Source: Macropodus opercularis (Eukaryota > Chordata > Actinopteri > Anabantiformes > Osphronemidae). From it: a stretch of 64,000 nt of DNA. The stretch covers positions 13,694,501 through 13,758,500 of the forward strand of contig CM061100.1 in assembly GCA_030770545.1 (NCBI GenBank). The letters are read 5' to 3'. The translations under genes were made by a program, and so were the position numbers. Shown one piece after another: positions 1 to 12,663 of the stretch (within the stretch, counting starts at the first letter, position 1; every line of letters starts with the position of its first letter). The notes under the pieces are model-generated. The model had not been told where the DNA came from and did no database searches. It saw only the letters and a list, made by a program, of their open reading frames with translations.

Positions 1-3000
1 CATGGACACTGGTCAAGGTTACATGACATTGTGTTGCAGCTAGATATGTGTATTGTACAAGTCTTGAAAAAGACCCAGTGCAAAAACAGGAAAGAGGGAA
101 ATATCACTGAGATGGAACAAAAATGTGATACTGATATTATACATGTGTATAGAAGTAGTCAGTAGACAGTATTGTGCTACTGTCTACCACTGTCCATCAG
201 CTTTACTGCATGTCAGCTTTGTGGGTTGTTTCTCCATCATGCAGCGTATATTCATTCTTGTGAGGTTTAGAGTTTGTGCATCACATTGTGTAGAATACCA
301 CACCCTCTGTGGCAACACGCTCACACCCTTGAATAGGACAAGAAGAAGCTTCACAGAAGAAATAAACTACGTTAAATAGCTGCCATCTGTGCAGAACAAA
401 GCAACAGAACGATAACAAAGCTGATTCAATGCACGCTCACCAATCACGCTTGGACTGTAAGTGCATGTTGCTCTGACATCAATCAGTGCGAGAGACACTG
501 TATCTAACGACAACCAGTTAATCTAAGTAGTGGTTAGTTAACGTCCATTTTTTGGAGTGTAGCTGTGGTATGGATGCAATAATGCGTCATCGACATACTG
601 AAGTCCAATTAAAAGCGCATGCTGTAAATATGTAGACCTTTCTGCCTAACCCTCACCATGAAACTGTTTTACAGTTTTTCCTTCTTTCTGACGACCATCC
701 ACCCAAGACAGGTTTGCACTATGTCCTGAAATTAAGATTGTGGAAATGTATATTGATGAGTGTTTTAGACGCAGTGTCTGTTTAGCTTGATCATGATTTT
801 CAGAATCAAAGGAAGGAGAGAAGAGAGAAGACAAAGCCACAAGCAAAAAGTGTGTAAGTGAATGGGAGACGTCTGACAGGCCCATACTTTGTAGTATTTC
901 ATCTTATTATAGTATATTTACCATCTGAATGTCCACACTGAAAGGGTGTAGGACGTATGCTGGGACAGGCGTGTAGGTGCTGTTAGCGTTGGAACCCAGT
1001 GGGCTCCCTCTCTACCTTTATTGACGGTGTTTACACCCTAGTAAAATGTGTCAACACATTGTTGGACACCTAATAACCACAACTGACCAAAGCCCACACA
1101 CGTCCACACCACTGACTTATGGTAACAATGTTTTAATGGATGCAGGGACCCTGATGCTGGAAATCAAGACACAAATTAAGATAAGACCAACTTTGATGTG
1201 CAACCTAAAATCTACTGTACGTCCAACTCTGCTCATTATTATTATAACAGCTGTTTTGTAATATATTCCAGAGGAGTCTGACAAAAATAACCCTGATGAC
1301 ATCACCAGGGAGCCTTCAGATAGTAGGCGTCTCAAAATTATTCCATAATGGGTCAAAGTGCTTCAGCCTGAGTTCAGGGTGAGGCCGGAGAGAAAGAGGT
1401 GCACAGAAAGACAGACAAAGATACACAGCTATTCAAACTTTGGTGTTCTATCCCAGCATTATTGGGAAAATGTCCACAGTGAGCTCAGCACTGAAATTAG
1501 ATATTGATCCTTCCATCTCCTCCGCAACCTCCTCCCTCCCTTCATTACTCTCTCTCTAGCTGTGGGACTGCATGTATTCCCTTCAGGTGGTCCCATAGCT
1601 TTCATTTAGCCCTGCTCTCTCTCTCTCAGGTCTTCTTCTTTCTTTCTTACTTGTCATTTTTCATCCTTGTTCTTTCCATTCAGGATACGAGTAAAGATGT
1701 GAAGATGAGAGAATGAATGTCTGCAATCTGGCCTCTGAGAGCGTCCAATGAATTTGCCACTACATAACATGTATAACTGAAATATACAGACAATATGTGC
1801 AATTGTGATTTTCATTTCTTGAAGTTAAACAAGAACAGACTACTTGAACTGAAACAGTAGTATGTTCAAAGGTTCACGGCAAACACCAAATATACTTGGT
1901 GTGAAAAGGCAGCAGGGTAGTCACTGAGTTAATTCTGGCTACTACTAATGACCATGACAAGGCCAATACATTCCAACTGGTTCATACAGCACAAAACACA
2001 ACAAAAGGCATCTCAGCTGAAGTGTTTTACAAGGTAAGTGCTATTGTGTTGTTCTGTCAAAAGAAGTTTGGCGTAAGCGGGTGGTTCAAAACAACAGGAT
2101 TTCCCTGAGATGCTCTCCTGCACAAACTAACTCAGACCCCTTTTATAAGATGGCAGCCAATAATAAGAAGTGCAGTATCAAGACCTCAACACCTGGAGGC
2201 GCTCTTAAAACAAATACCTGTGTGGGTATGTAACGTTTGAGCCACTGACGCACAGTAAACGGATGTTACATTTATAGTACATACATGTTAAATTTGAAGG
2301 ACTTGCTGGCTTCATAGATGAGAACGTGCTCGTTTATACACAAGCCCATGTTCTCATGTGACGAATATGATGCACTGAGTAAACAGAAACTTTTAAAAAT
2401 AGCTCGGTTCCAACTTTTTTCAGCCTTTTCCTTCACTTGTCTGTTTGGCTGTTATGCCTAAAACAGCTGTTGCATGAAATCCTCATTTTGACATTTTTTT
2501 GCCTTTGACTTACTTTAAAAGAATTAACGGTGGATTCATCATCATTTGTACCCAGCGTTCAGTATCCCATCTTTTTTATGTTGTTATAGAACAGAAATGT
2601 GAAAGCTTGCCAAGAAGAAAATATCTACCAGCACTTTACACCCTCCCTCCCCCATCTCTTCTATTTCTCCTTTCTCTCCCTCCTCCCACCTCCCTCTGGC
2701 TCACCTTCACTCATCACCTCAACTATTTTTTCCCTGCCTGTTGCCAGGCAACAAGCAGGAAGAGCATCACTTGGAGACGTCAAAACCACAGGAAGAGCTT
2801 GCAGCGAGATATATCATGCAGACGTTCCATGAAAGAACCAGGGTCTCTCTGTAGATAAAAATACCTTCTTTCTCCTTTCTCTTCACTGTTCCATGATGGA
2901 GTATGTCATGGGGTCTGGAAAGAGATGTCAGGGAAATGTCTGATCCATCCGTGAAGCTTTAACAAATACAGTACATCTTAAATATTACAGCTACACACTG

Positions 3001-3339
3001 TATAAACTGTGTTTTAGCATAATGATTTGAATTGAAATAAAATACTGCGTGTGCCAAGGCACCTTCTGTTGTTGAAGGAACATTACTGCTGCTGAATTCA
3101 TGCCAAAACACTGTTGGTGCTGTTTGCTGTTTTTGGCATTAAATGTACGTTACAGTTGGGTTAGGGTTTGTTTGCATTAGACATTTTATTGTGATTATGG
3201 CAAGAATAAGAAAAAAGGAAAGAAAAATTACAATAAATGGTCAAAAATAGTAGATTGCAACCATGTAATAATGTGCAGTTGGGGACTTTTATTTTGAAAC
3301 TACCTTCCTGTTCTCATCATCATCACTCCTGATGTTATT
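1..3339. other. Gene-free stretch, no feature recognised
   Basis: No open frame here shows family similarity or plausible splice structure; the short open frames are low-complexity or chance. There are C/T-rich tracts near 1500-1720 and 2640-2740, of the kind common in fish intergenic DNA. I see no promoter, RNA gene or intact mobile element. It is probably distal intergenic DNA upstream of ier5l. Confidence 0.6.
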
Positions 3340-3640
3340 CTGTAGTGCAGACCGTCGGGTCGTAGGGGTTCCACCACCCGGAAGTGAAAGCTGAAGTCTT
3401 TCATCTTGGATGGAGGCAGTGAATGATGACACTGCCTCTTCCAGCTTCTTTTCTCCACTCGCCTTCTTCTTGATGTCTGTTTCTTTGCCTGTGAAACTGC
3501 CCTAACTGCTTGAAAATTGAATTGATCTGTTGAGTTTTCTACATAGTTACATTCTGTAAGGTTTAAAATCTTGGAAAGTGCGTTGAGATGTTTTTGTTGT
3601 GAGTTGGTGCTCTATAAATTCATTGAATTGTGTTCCTGAA
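3340..3640 (+). repeat. Probable 3' tail of a dispersed fish retroelement
   Basis: The end of this stretch (about 3575-3632) resembles a tail seen repeatedly in fish genomes: a GTGCGTTGAGATG-like block, a TTGTTGTGA block, then a GGTGCTCTATAAAT-like block and a short ATTGAATTG run. In fish this arrangement usually marks the 3' end of a dispersed retroelement or a derived short element. The copy is diverged and has no coding part. The family name is not certain; the call rests on remembered consensus. Confidence 0.5.
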
Positions 3641-4490
3641 CCTTGGGCAAACTACGTGGTCTGGGATGAGTATGCTCACAACTCTCTGACATCATCTATC
3701 ACATGATGTCTCCGTTGGAAACTTCTACCATTTAGAAGGCTCCCATCCTCTGACACTCCTCTCAGACTCCCCCTCAGCTCATTGGTTCATTGTTGTTAAC
3801 CCTGTGACCATCCATCCCAGACCACTGAGGATCCACCGCTATGTCTCTCAGATGAATCCAGAAGTTGTTCCTTTTCGTTTTGTCAGCTTGTTGTTTGAGC
3901 TCAGTCAAGTTCTGAGAAACCTAGTAAATAGTCAGTATCTGGGCTCCTCTGCCTTTACTTTGTACGTCATGTCAGCTCCATGACGACGTCTTATCCACAA
4001 AGCCAAACCTTCAGACTCTTCTGGAATGGTGCAGTTAAGTTGCTTCCTGCTCTCTGCTGAATAGCATTATCAGTCGTCCTTTACTGTGTTACCCAGGCCA
4101 TCAAATCAGCTCATGTCTGCTAAGAGGTCCCCACCTCTGCACTATACAGGAGACCAGTGATGAGCTGTTCTCAACACTTCATCAGCTCTGCAGTCATTGT
4201 AAACACACTATCCCTGCTTGGTCTCCTCCCTCTGAAGTCAGACCCTGTCCCTGAGAATTACCAAGCAGAACCTGACTTCAGCCTGTGAAGTTGTGACTAC
4301 AACACTTCTAGGGGACGTCTAGTGTCTATGGTGCCAATCTCTGTTTTACTAGTGAAATTGATGGCTGTGCATCGGTTATCAGGCTTTAAATCACCATTAT
4401 GAACCGCGACTGTGACCATTTCCACCCAACTGAACCACTGAAACACTTATTGCCTGGTCTGGATATCACAAGGTCATGAGTGAGGTCAGT
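3641..4490. other. Gene-free stretch between repeats
   Basis: No coding frame or recognisable element. The base composition is more even than the flanks, so it may be decayed retroelement sequence continuing from the tail just upstream, but I could not match any part of it to a family. Confidence 0.4.
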
Positions 4491-5949
4491 GTATCCCAGT
4501 GTAACCCAGTGTAACCCAGTATAACCCAGTTTAACCCAGTACAACCCAGTGTAACCCAGTATAACCCAGTATAACCCAGTGTAACCCAGTATAACCCAGT
4601 ATAACCCAGTACAACCCAGTGTAACCCAGTATAACCCAGTTTAACCCAGTACAACCCAGTATAACCCAGTGTAACCCAGTGTAACCCAGTATAACCCAGT
4701 GTAACCCAGTATAACCCAGTACAACCCAGTGTAACCCAGTATAACCCAGTATAACCCAGTGTAACCCAGTATAACCCAGTGTAACCCAGTATAACCCAGT
4801 ACAACCCAGTGTAACCCAGTATAACCCAGTTTAACCCAGTACAACCCAGTGTAACCCAGTATAACCCAGTATAACCCAGTGTAACCCAGTATAACCCAGT
4901 GTAACCCAGTATAACCCAGTATAACCCAGTATAACCCAGTACAACCCAGTGTAACCCAGTATAACCCAGTATAACCCAGTACAACCCAGTGTAACCCAGT
5001 GTAACCCAGTATAACCCAGTACAACCCAGTATAACCCAGTATAACCCAGTGTAACCCAGTATAACCCAGTTTAACCCAGTATAACCCAGTATAACCCAGT
5101 ACAACCCAGTATAACCCAGTATAACCCAGTGTAACCCAGTATAACCCAGTTTAACCCAGTACAACCCAGTGTAACCCAGTATAACCCAGTGTAACCCAGT
5201 GTAACCCAGTATAACCCAGTGTAACCCAGTACAACCCAGTGTAACCCAGTGTAACCCAGTATAACCCAGTACAACCCAGTATAACCCAGTATAACCCAGT
5301 GTAACCCAGTGTAACCCAGTATAACCCAGTATAACCCGGTGTAACCCAGTGTAACCCAGTATAACCCAGTATAACCCAGTGTAACCCAGTATAACCCAGT
5401 ATAACCCAGTGTAACCCAGTATAACCCGGTGTAACCCAGTGTAACCCAGTGTAACCCAGTTTAACCCAGTATAACCCAGTGTAACCCAGTATAACCCAGT
5501 ATAACCCAGTGTAACCCAGTATAACCCAGTACAACCCAGTATAACCCAGTACAACCCAGTATAACCCAGTGTAACCCAGTATAACCCAGTATAACCCAGT
5601 ATAACCCAGTACAACCCAGTATAACCCAGTACAACCCAGTATAACCCAGTGTAACCCAGTGTAACCCAGTTTAACCCAGTATAACCCAGTGTAACCCAGT
5701 ATAACCCAGTGTAACCCAGTACAACCCAGTATAACCCAGTATAACCCAGTACAACCCAGTATAACCCAGTACAACCCAGTATAACCCAGTGTAACCCAGT
5801 GTAACCCAGTTTAACCCAGTATAACCCAGTGTAACCCAGTATAACCCAGTGTAACCCAGTATAACCCAGTACAACCCAGTATAACCCAGTGTAACCCAGT
5901 ATAACCCAGTGTAACCCAGTATAACCCAGTACAACCCAGTATAACCCAC
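4491..5949. repeat. 10-bp minisatellite, about 146 units of NNAACCCAGT
   Basis: A nearly perfect tandem array of a 10-bp unit. Eight positions are almost invariant (AACCCAGT). The first two are nearly always AT, GT, TT or AC, giving four interspersed unit types. Two units carry CCCGGT instead of CCCAGT (near 5331 and 5421). Most units contain TAACCC, the C-strand hexamer of the vertebrate telomere repeat, so the minus strand has a GGG run every 10 bases. All minus frames stay open through the array because a 30-base cycle encodes a stop-free 10-residue repeat. The resulting 504-residue open frame is an artefact of the repeat, not a gene. Confidence 0.97.
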
Positions 5950-8900
5950 TCCCTAAAACTATCATTAGATATTTATTCATATACTATACTTACAAAAACA
6001 ATCTATATAGAAAACTCAGCAAATACCACTTGAACAAAAACTAGACAACATCGAAGAGGAAAAAGTACCTTTACTTTATCAAGTGGATTAATCCTGTCAT
6101 AACCACATTCTGGAGGTTACGTGCTTGACCCACTGATCTTTCACAGACTGTTGTCATGGACTGAGTATGTTTATGACCAAGTGTACTTAAAACTAAATTG
6201 CTTCATTTCCATGACAGTGTTGCCAACTCCTCAACAGGGAAAGAAGCTATTTGCTGTCCTAGAAAACGCTACATGGCCTCATTACATAATTGACATAGTT
6301 CTCAAATTTCTTCCAATTGTAATGGACACTTTCGGAGAACGACCGTGAGAGAAACTAATATTACAATTAATGAATTGATTAAATTAATGTTTGGGGGAGT
6401 TACTGCATGTTAGGCTTGTTGATCTTCATCTAAGAATAATTATTGTTGTTTACTCTTTCTTTCTTACGTTGCTTTCTCTATCAATGCAACACATTGACCT
6501 GGAACTTAGTGGCAGTGTGCACAGCCGTGTGAGGGTAAGGCCCAGCTCCGCTCATCAGCAGCGTGGTGTAAAAATGGCCATATATGATTTATCCTTTGTT
6601 GGTAATGTGGATTCTTCCATGAGAGTAAATTCCGTCCTTATCTCACTGCATCCCACTTTCTCCCTGCTCTTTTGATTTGTTTCTCTTCCATGTGGAAAGC
6701 ACAACAGCATTTCCCTCTTCTGTCACCTCTGCCGCCTGCCACCCTCCGCCTCCTGCTGCTTCCACCCTCCCTCCCTTTCCACCGTGTGTTTGCAGATGAA
6801 ACGGGCAGCCTGCCAGTTTTTCATATTTCTTGGCAGCAAAGTGGCCAAGTTTTGCAGGAATCGGGGGGGGCGGGGGGTTTGCATTTGCGCTGTGTTCCTG
6901 TGGAAAAAAAAAAGAAAAGGAAAAGCTGGGTTGTATCAGCTAAGACTCCACTGTTCTGGGGTAATGGAAAATGCCCTGTGGGGAAATATCCAGTATGCAG
7001 GAGTACGGAGTAGCATGCAGTCATTACGAAGACGATGTCCGTCCCTCTCTGGGTTTTGTTTGGTCTAGCGTCTCTGGAATGTTCCTCCCTCTCTCTCTTT
7101 ATCTGGGTTAAAGCCTTCTGTGAGGTGATAGCTTTGGGACGGAGGGACTGGAATCATGGCGCGTTGACAGACTTCTCTGTGCGAGCGCTGGGGGAACATT
7201 ACTGCTGCTGATTATACACCAACAAATACTCGCCACTGAATAACGGTAGATTTGTCCTGCTGTCAAGATCAGCTGAATGTCATTATTGTGCCGTAAAGGA
7301 GGAGTTAAACAATGAAACAGAGATGCACCACAGTTTCCCATTTCTATCAGTCTCAGAGGAGAACGAATGGGTTAAGGGTCTGTAAGTGCCACCAAAATAT
7401 GTTTAAGTTGAAGGACAGCAGATAAACATTGACATTTGAAGTGATCACCTCTTCTACCGGCTGTGACGCACCATCACACCTGTTCATCTGGTCACAGGGG
7501 CAGTGTTTCCGTTTTCAGATGTTCATTTTTCCCTACTAGCGGCTTCCTGCAGGTCCGGTCACACAGGTGAGCGTCCTGTTGTTTCATTGTTCATGTCTGT
7601 TTCGTGTTTTGTCTGCTGGTGTGTCCCTGTGTCGGTTTTCTGGTTGTAGTACCTGCAGTTAGTTAGTTAGTTGGGTTTTTCAGATCGTTATTGTTGTTTC
7701 CTGCTTGCAGTGATTTTTTGTTCTTATATTAGAGAGGTTTTCATAGTGATTTGATAGTTTTCTGCCCTGTGCAGTGAATTTTATTCAGCCGAGTATTTGC
7801 CCAAGTGCCTGTAATTATCTCCAACATTTGCTGTGATTTTTTGTTAATAAAGATTTGTGTTGATCATTTAACTAGTTGTTTTTATCTCAAATCACTGTAC
7901 AAAGAGAAACTGAGTAGAAAAGTGAAGAAAGCAAACAGCAAAACCAGAATAATGCACATGGGAGGCCTGTGTTGTCTCACCTGCCCAAACATTTTAACGA
8001 ATGAATGTAAAGCAATGTAAGAGTTGGCCTTTCTTCCCATGGTTCTTTAATGGCGTTCTAGTGTGTCTCCGCCTTTTAAGGTCTATTTTGAAAAATGTCT
8101 AAACAAAACCGATTAAATATTTAGTTTTCACTTTTTCTCTGCCACTGCATTTTTTAATTAAGTCATTTTGATTTGTTAAAAATAGCAGAAGTGCATTCTC
8201 CTTGTGCTTGAGTATGTTTTCTCCAGGTACTGCAGCTTCTTCCCACTGTCCAAGCACATGCAATTAGGTTAAACTGTCCGTTGGTGTAAATGTTGGCCTA
8301 GAGTATGAAGGACTAGTCTCCAAGGTGAACTGTGCATCTTGCCCAGTGAAAACTGGGACTGGATCTATTACCCCCATCTTAATCAAACACTGACCAAATT
8401 GACTGAACATTCCCCATTCATAGTCAAGGCACAGCTCAACCCAACCCGATCGGAACCCGTGGGCCCAGGACCCGTGAGGAGCACATACACATAAACATCG
8501 CTCTCCTTCACATTCAAGTGCACGGAGGCCTGCATGGACCCGGCTCGTGGTGGTGGTGCGTGGTTTGTGTGGGACCCTACAGCTCATTAAAATGGGAGCG
8601 ATGTCCAGAAGCGCATTCGATTTAAACCTACTCGATCGCATCCAGGCAATGAAGAAGCCAAAACCAAGTCTTCACACAGTCCAACCTGCATCTCAGCTGA
8701 ATAGTTCATCTCAGACCCAAGATGCTTTCTCACCATCAAAACACATCATACTTGAAATAACACTGCAACAAGTCCCATTCAGATAACACCGTCATTCTGC
8801 ACACATCTAACTGCAAAACACTAACAACAGAGAGTGTTAGGTGAGCAAAACTGTCCAGTGACGTTTCTTTTCTACGACTTTATCAACAGACCTGAAGATT

Positions 8901-9469
8901 GAAGTTAACAACCAATTTGTCAAGTTTTTCATGTTTTGTTTCTATAGATTTTAATGTACTTGCAGCAGAAATGTTTTTCTCATCATTGTTTTTTTAATAG
9001 ATTTTTAACAGCTTTATGTGAAGACTGTGCTGCAGTTCATTAATTCAGTTCAAAAGAGTTCATTAATTTCTATGGTCACTGAATGGATTTTGTGAGAAAG
9101 CACAATGAAAATGAATTCATAGTTTGTTACATGGACTTGGTTTGCTGTAGTTTCAGTATTGACAAATGCTTGTAAGCGACTGAAAAAAATGCTAACAATT
9201 TATAATACACCTTGTAAATCCAAATTAATCAACTAATGTTTATTGCATAGATATTTGCAATATATCACTCTGATGAGACTGAATTAAACTCCTGGGCAAA
9301 ACTCCAAACACTGTGTCGGATGAGCTCCAGGTACTGTTTGACCATCCATGTGACGAACCACAGTGGTGGCGGCAGGGAGGCTGGACTGAGTTTAGAGAAG
9401 TCTACTCGACTTTATGAGACACAAAGCTGGGACACTGGTTCATTAATGAAGATGGCAATGAACTGAAAC
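5950..9469. other. Gene-free stretch
   Basis: No gene is supported. Around 6580-6900 and 7020-7330 there is less A+T-biased sequence, including a near-CArG motif (CCATATATGA) at about 6578 and a run of G near 6864. These could be conserved non-coding elements of the ier5l regulatory domain, but I cannot test conservation. The segment 7560-7870 ends with an AATAAA-bearing T-rich block that loosely resembles a decayed LTR; no matching ends or target duplication were found. Confidence 0.4.
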
Positions 9470-9900
9470 TGTGACGATGTCTCAGTCAGGACGTGAGCGA
9501 TGACGTGGGATTTCTGGAGGGCGGTCCTCTAGGTCACCGGAATGCAATCTGACTCACCTGCATCTCATCATGTGCGCACGCCTGGTCTCATTTAAGTGTT
9601 TCTCTCACTAGCAGCCAGTGCTAGTGAGTCACCAAAGGCAGCCTGAACTTTTCTGACATACTCCACGTTCCTGATCTCCAGACGTTTGCTGGTGTAGTAA
9701 GTGCTTAGACGTAGATTTAGTTCCAGTCAGCCTTTTCCTGCTTGTAGCAGCGTTTTACTTTATTCCTTAGAGTTCGTTGTTTTGTTTTACCAGTGGCGTG
9801 AGAATTTTATTTGGATAAATAAAGACAATTTACTTTTCATTCTGACTCTGGTCTTGCTCTGCGTGTGAGTCCGTCCCACCGTATTAGATACCTTGTCACA
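9470..9900 (+). mobile_element. Solo LTR of a retrotransposon, with 5-bp target-site duplication
   Basis: A 431-bp segment begins TGTGACG and ends TTGTCACA, so it has TG...CA ends with a 6-bp terminal inverted repeat (TGTGAC/GTCACA). It is flanked by the direct repeat GAAAC on both sides (9465-9469 and 9901-9905), the expected 5-bp target duplication. An AATAAA signal lies at 9818-9823, about 80 bp before the 3' end, as expected for an R/U5 region. No internal gag-pol sequence or second LTR is present, so this is a solo LTR left by recombination between two LTRs. The 3' portion resembles fish Gypsy-type LTRs from memory; orientation follows the poly(A) signal. The intact duplication suggests a fairly recent insertion. 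Confidence 0.85.
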
Positions 9901-10129
9901 GAAACATTAAGTCAGGTTCGCTATTTGTGGGAATCTTCTTGTGACTGGCTGCAGCTTGCTATATTTTGCTGTCTAGAAAGACACCGTCCTAAGTCTCTTG
10001 CAAGTCTGCATGTTTTTGAAAATGCTAAACTTAATTTTTGATTTATTTTTAGCAGATAATCATAAAATACATTTGATAATCTAATTTATGTAAAGGATTG
10101 CTGGAGTCTGTCCCAACAGTTTGTGGGTT

Positions 10130-10955
10130 GCTAGTCAATGACAGGGACTCAAATGAAGTATGGGAGGACTGTAAGAGAAAGGCAGATACCCAGAGAGAAC
10201 GTTCCACACTGGGAATCAACCCCAGAGAGAACATTCCACACTGGGAATCAACACCAGAGACAACATTCCACACTGGGAATCAAACCCAGGGAGAACATTC
10301 CACACTGGGAATCAAACCCAGGGAGAACATTCCACACTGGGAATCAACCCCAGAGAGAACATTCCACACTGGGAATCAACTCCAGAGAGAACATTCCACA
10401 CTGGGAATCAACCCCAGAGAGAACATTCCACACTGGGAATCAACACCAGAGACAACATTCCACACTGGGAATCAAACCCAGGGAGAACATTCCACACTGG
10501 GAATCAAACCCAGGGAGAACATTCCACACTGGGAATCAACCCCAGAGAGAACATTCCACACTGGGAATCAAACCCAGAGAGAACATTCCACACTGGGAAT
10601 CAACCCCAGAGAGAACATTCCACACTGGGAATCCAACCCAGAGAGAAAATTCCACACTGGGAATCAACTCCAGAGAGAACATTCCACACTGGGAATCAAC
10701 CCCAGAGAGAATATTCCACACTGGGAATCAAACCCAGAGAGAAAATTACACACTGGGAATCAACTCCAGAGAGAACATTCCACACTGGGAATCAAACCCA
10801 GAGAGAACATTCCACACTGGGAATCAACCCCAGAGAGAACATTCCACACTGGGAATCAAACCCAGAGAGAACATTCCACACTGGGAATCAAACCCAGAGA
10901 GAACATTCCACACTGGGAATCAACCCCCGGTCCTTCTTGACGTGACGCAACTGTG
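10130..10955 (-). mobile_element. Decayed tRNA-derived SINE interrupted by its own expanded minisatellite
   Basis: Both flanks of the 32-bp array resemble the better-preserved SINE at 47140-47509 (read on the same strand). Downstream, the CCCGG-TCCTTCTTG block at 10926-10938, then TGACG and CAACTGTG, matches that SINE's CCCGGGACCTTCTTG, TGAGG and ACAGCGCT order. Upstream, TATGGGAGGA at 10158-10167 followed by ACCCAGAGAGAAC matches its TGTGGGAGGA and ACACGGGGAGAAC. The inferred SINE is therefore on the minus strand, with the array sitting between its B-box region and its central part. The match is by eye. Confidence 0.6.
10191..10924. repeat. 32-bp minisatellite, about 23 units
   Basis: Tandem copies spaced exactly 32 bp, each carrying GAGAGAACATTCCACACT followed by GGGAATCAA and a short variable C/A-rich end (CCCCAG, CACCAG, ACCCAG or CTCCAG). 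A few units differ by a single base, such as AAAATTCC or AAAATTAC near 10644 and 10742. Because 3 x 32 = 96, long frames stay open on both strands; the 280-residue translations they give are repeat artefacts. The unit looks like a SINE segment with two internal deletions. Confidence 0.95.
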
Positions 10956-12480
10956 TTTCCCAATAGTGAGAATGTAAATGGCTAAAAATGTCTTGTGGTT
11001 TTTGACCAATGTGTTTGTAAAATTGGCATTTCTTTCAGACAGTGATGTCCCTCTCAGGAACCACTTTGGTTCTGTAGCCTGTCATCTAAGGTTATTTTAC
11101 CTCATGTTGGTAGGATCCACTTGTAAACAAACATTTTCACCAGTTTAGGGCTATTCGACAAATAAAATCCTAACAGATCATGATTACAAATACTACATTA
11201 TCTCTGAAACACAACCAAAGCTACACGTACGGTAATAAATATGATATGTTACTCCTAATTATAGCACAAGGCAGTTTCACTTAAACAATATCTTCGAAAT
11301 AACAACCTCTACTGCTGAAATTATTCTCTGTCTCCAAGCCACACAAAAACACAAGCCCCTCCTCCTCCCCTGCTCCCTCTTCTCTTTGCTGTGCTGCTTC
11401 TATAATTCAAATTCTGTCATGCTTGTTCCAGACTGCTGGCTCCAGCCTCTATGTTTTTTCCCTCTCTCTCTCTTTAGGAAAAGAAAAACGGTTTTAAAAA
11501 AAGGAAAGAAAAACGTGGGGAGCAGGGGGAAAAATAGCTCTTTGAGGGACAAAGCTGACAGAACCACACACAAATACATCAAGTCGAACTACACAGCAAA
11601 TGTGGGTAAAGAAGCCCTGCTGTGCATTCGGTCTTTTGCAGAAACGCTGAGCATCATCCACACTCTCTCGCTCGCATGCTTCATTATACTCTTCATATAT
11701 CCTCGATTTCAGAGGCATAAGACTTTCTTGATCATCAAGACATCTCACCAATTAATGATGTACTTCCTTAACCGTTTATTGCCTATGATACCTTTGAATC
11801 TTCTCAAACCTATGATTCTATAAACTTAAACACTAACACAGAGAGCACGATAAGTCAAAACGTAACCCAGTCCCTACTAGATGGAGGGGGCGCTAACCTG
11901 GCCTGGCTGGGTTTCTGAGGCGTGTGGATCTAGCACTTCTCACGTTCGCTGCTAAAAGTTACCTGCACAAGAAGCACGGAAAATAAATACCAAGCTTTAG
12001 GTCCAAAAGCCACAGAATCATCATCCTGTGCTCATGGGCCAATATGAAAATGCTTTATTAATAGCTAGTAGTAGATTAGATGATGTTATTGACCTGGTAA
12101 ATTAAATTAATACATTTCATTTTTAAAGTTGGTATCATTGCATATTTTATTTTATATAAGGTCACAGCCTTGTATATTACAGCGCTGAAATCTCATTATT
12201 AGGTGTTTCTTCACATAATTTGGTATAGCAGATTTTTTTTGCATTAGTCAAACTTGTAAATGTTTACATTCAACATTTACTTTCTGCATACACATTCAAT
12301 CCTACACTTTTTTTACATTAGTCCAAGGTTTAGATTACTTAAAAGCTGTGGTTTGGACTGTTGAGGTTAGAGAAGCTTATGAGGTTTTAGCTGTGTGTTA
12401 GTCTCTGACACACATCCATCCCTACCTTGCTCTTCCTGTGAGACAGAGTTTCACAGACTACTCAAACCCACGTTGTGGGA
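10956..12480. other. Gene-free stretch
   Basis: No gene recognised. 11340-11560 has a C/T-rich part followed by an A-rich part; the 145-residue frame across it has no family resemblance. 11880-11905 contains GGAGGGGGCGC, a weak CTCF-like or Sp1-like G-rich motif. The rest is A+T-rich and featureless. Confidence 0.45.
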
Positions 12481-12663
12481 CGCTGTACTGGTTTGCACCT
12501 CACTGCAAGAAGAAGGTGGGTTTGGTTCCCGGGGCTGCCCAGGTGCTCACAGACATCCCGTTAGGTTGATGGAGACGCTAAATTTCCTGTGATGTATGTT
12601 GTCCTGTGATGGACTGGCAACCTGTCCAGGTGACAGCTGCTAGGCTCCAGCATGCCAGTGTGG
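12481..12663 (+). mobile_element. Degenerate tRNA-derived SINE copy
   Basis: In plus orientation this stretch shares, in order, landmarks of the SINE at 47140-47509 (there on the minus strand): CACTGCAAGAAGAAGGT, a B-box-like GGTTTGGTTCCCGG, TTAGGTTGATGGAGACGCTAAATT, TGTGATGGACTGGCAACCTGTCCAGG and TAGGCTCCAGC. Many substitutions and gaps separate them, so it is an old copy. Target duplications are not recognisable. Confidence 0.65.

Noticed and set aside
4466..5980. 504-residue open frame on the minus strand with a TGLYWVILGY repeat
   Set aside because: It is a 10-bp tandem repeat read in a 30-base cycle; every minus frame is open for the same reason. No flanking gene structure.
7560..7870. 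Possible second LTR ending near an AATAAA
   Set aside because: No matching TG...CA ends and no target duplication; resemblance is to general T-rich composition.
10098..10977. Two overlapping 280-residue plus-strand frames with a HTGN/PHWES repeat
   Set aside because: These are translations of the 32-bp minisatellite in different frames, with no conserved start or domain.
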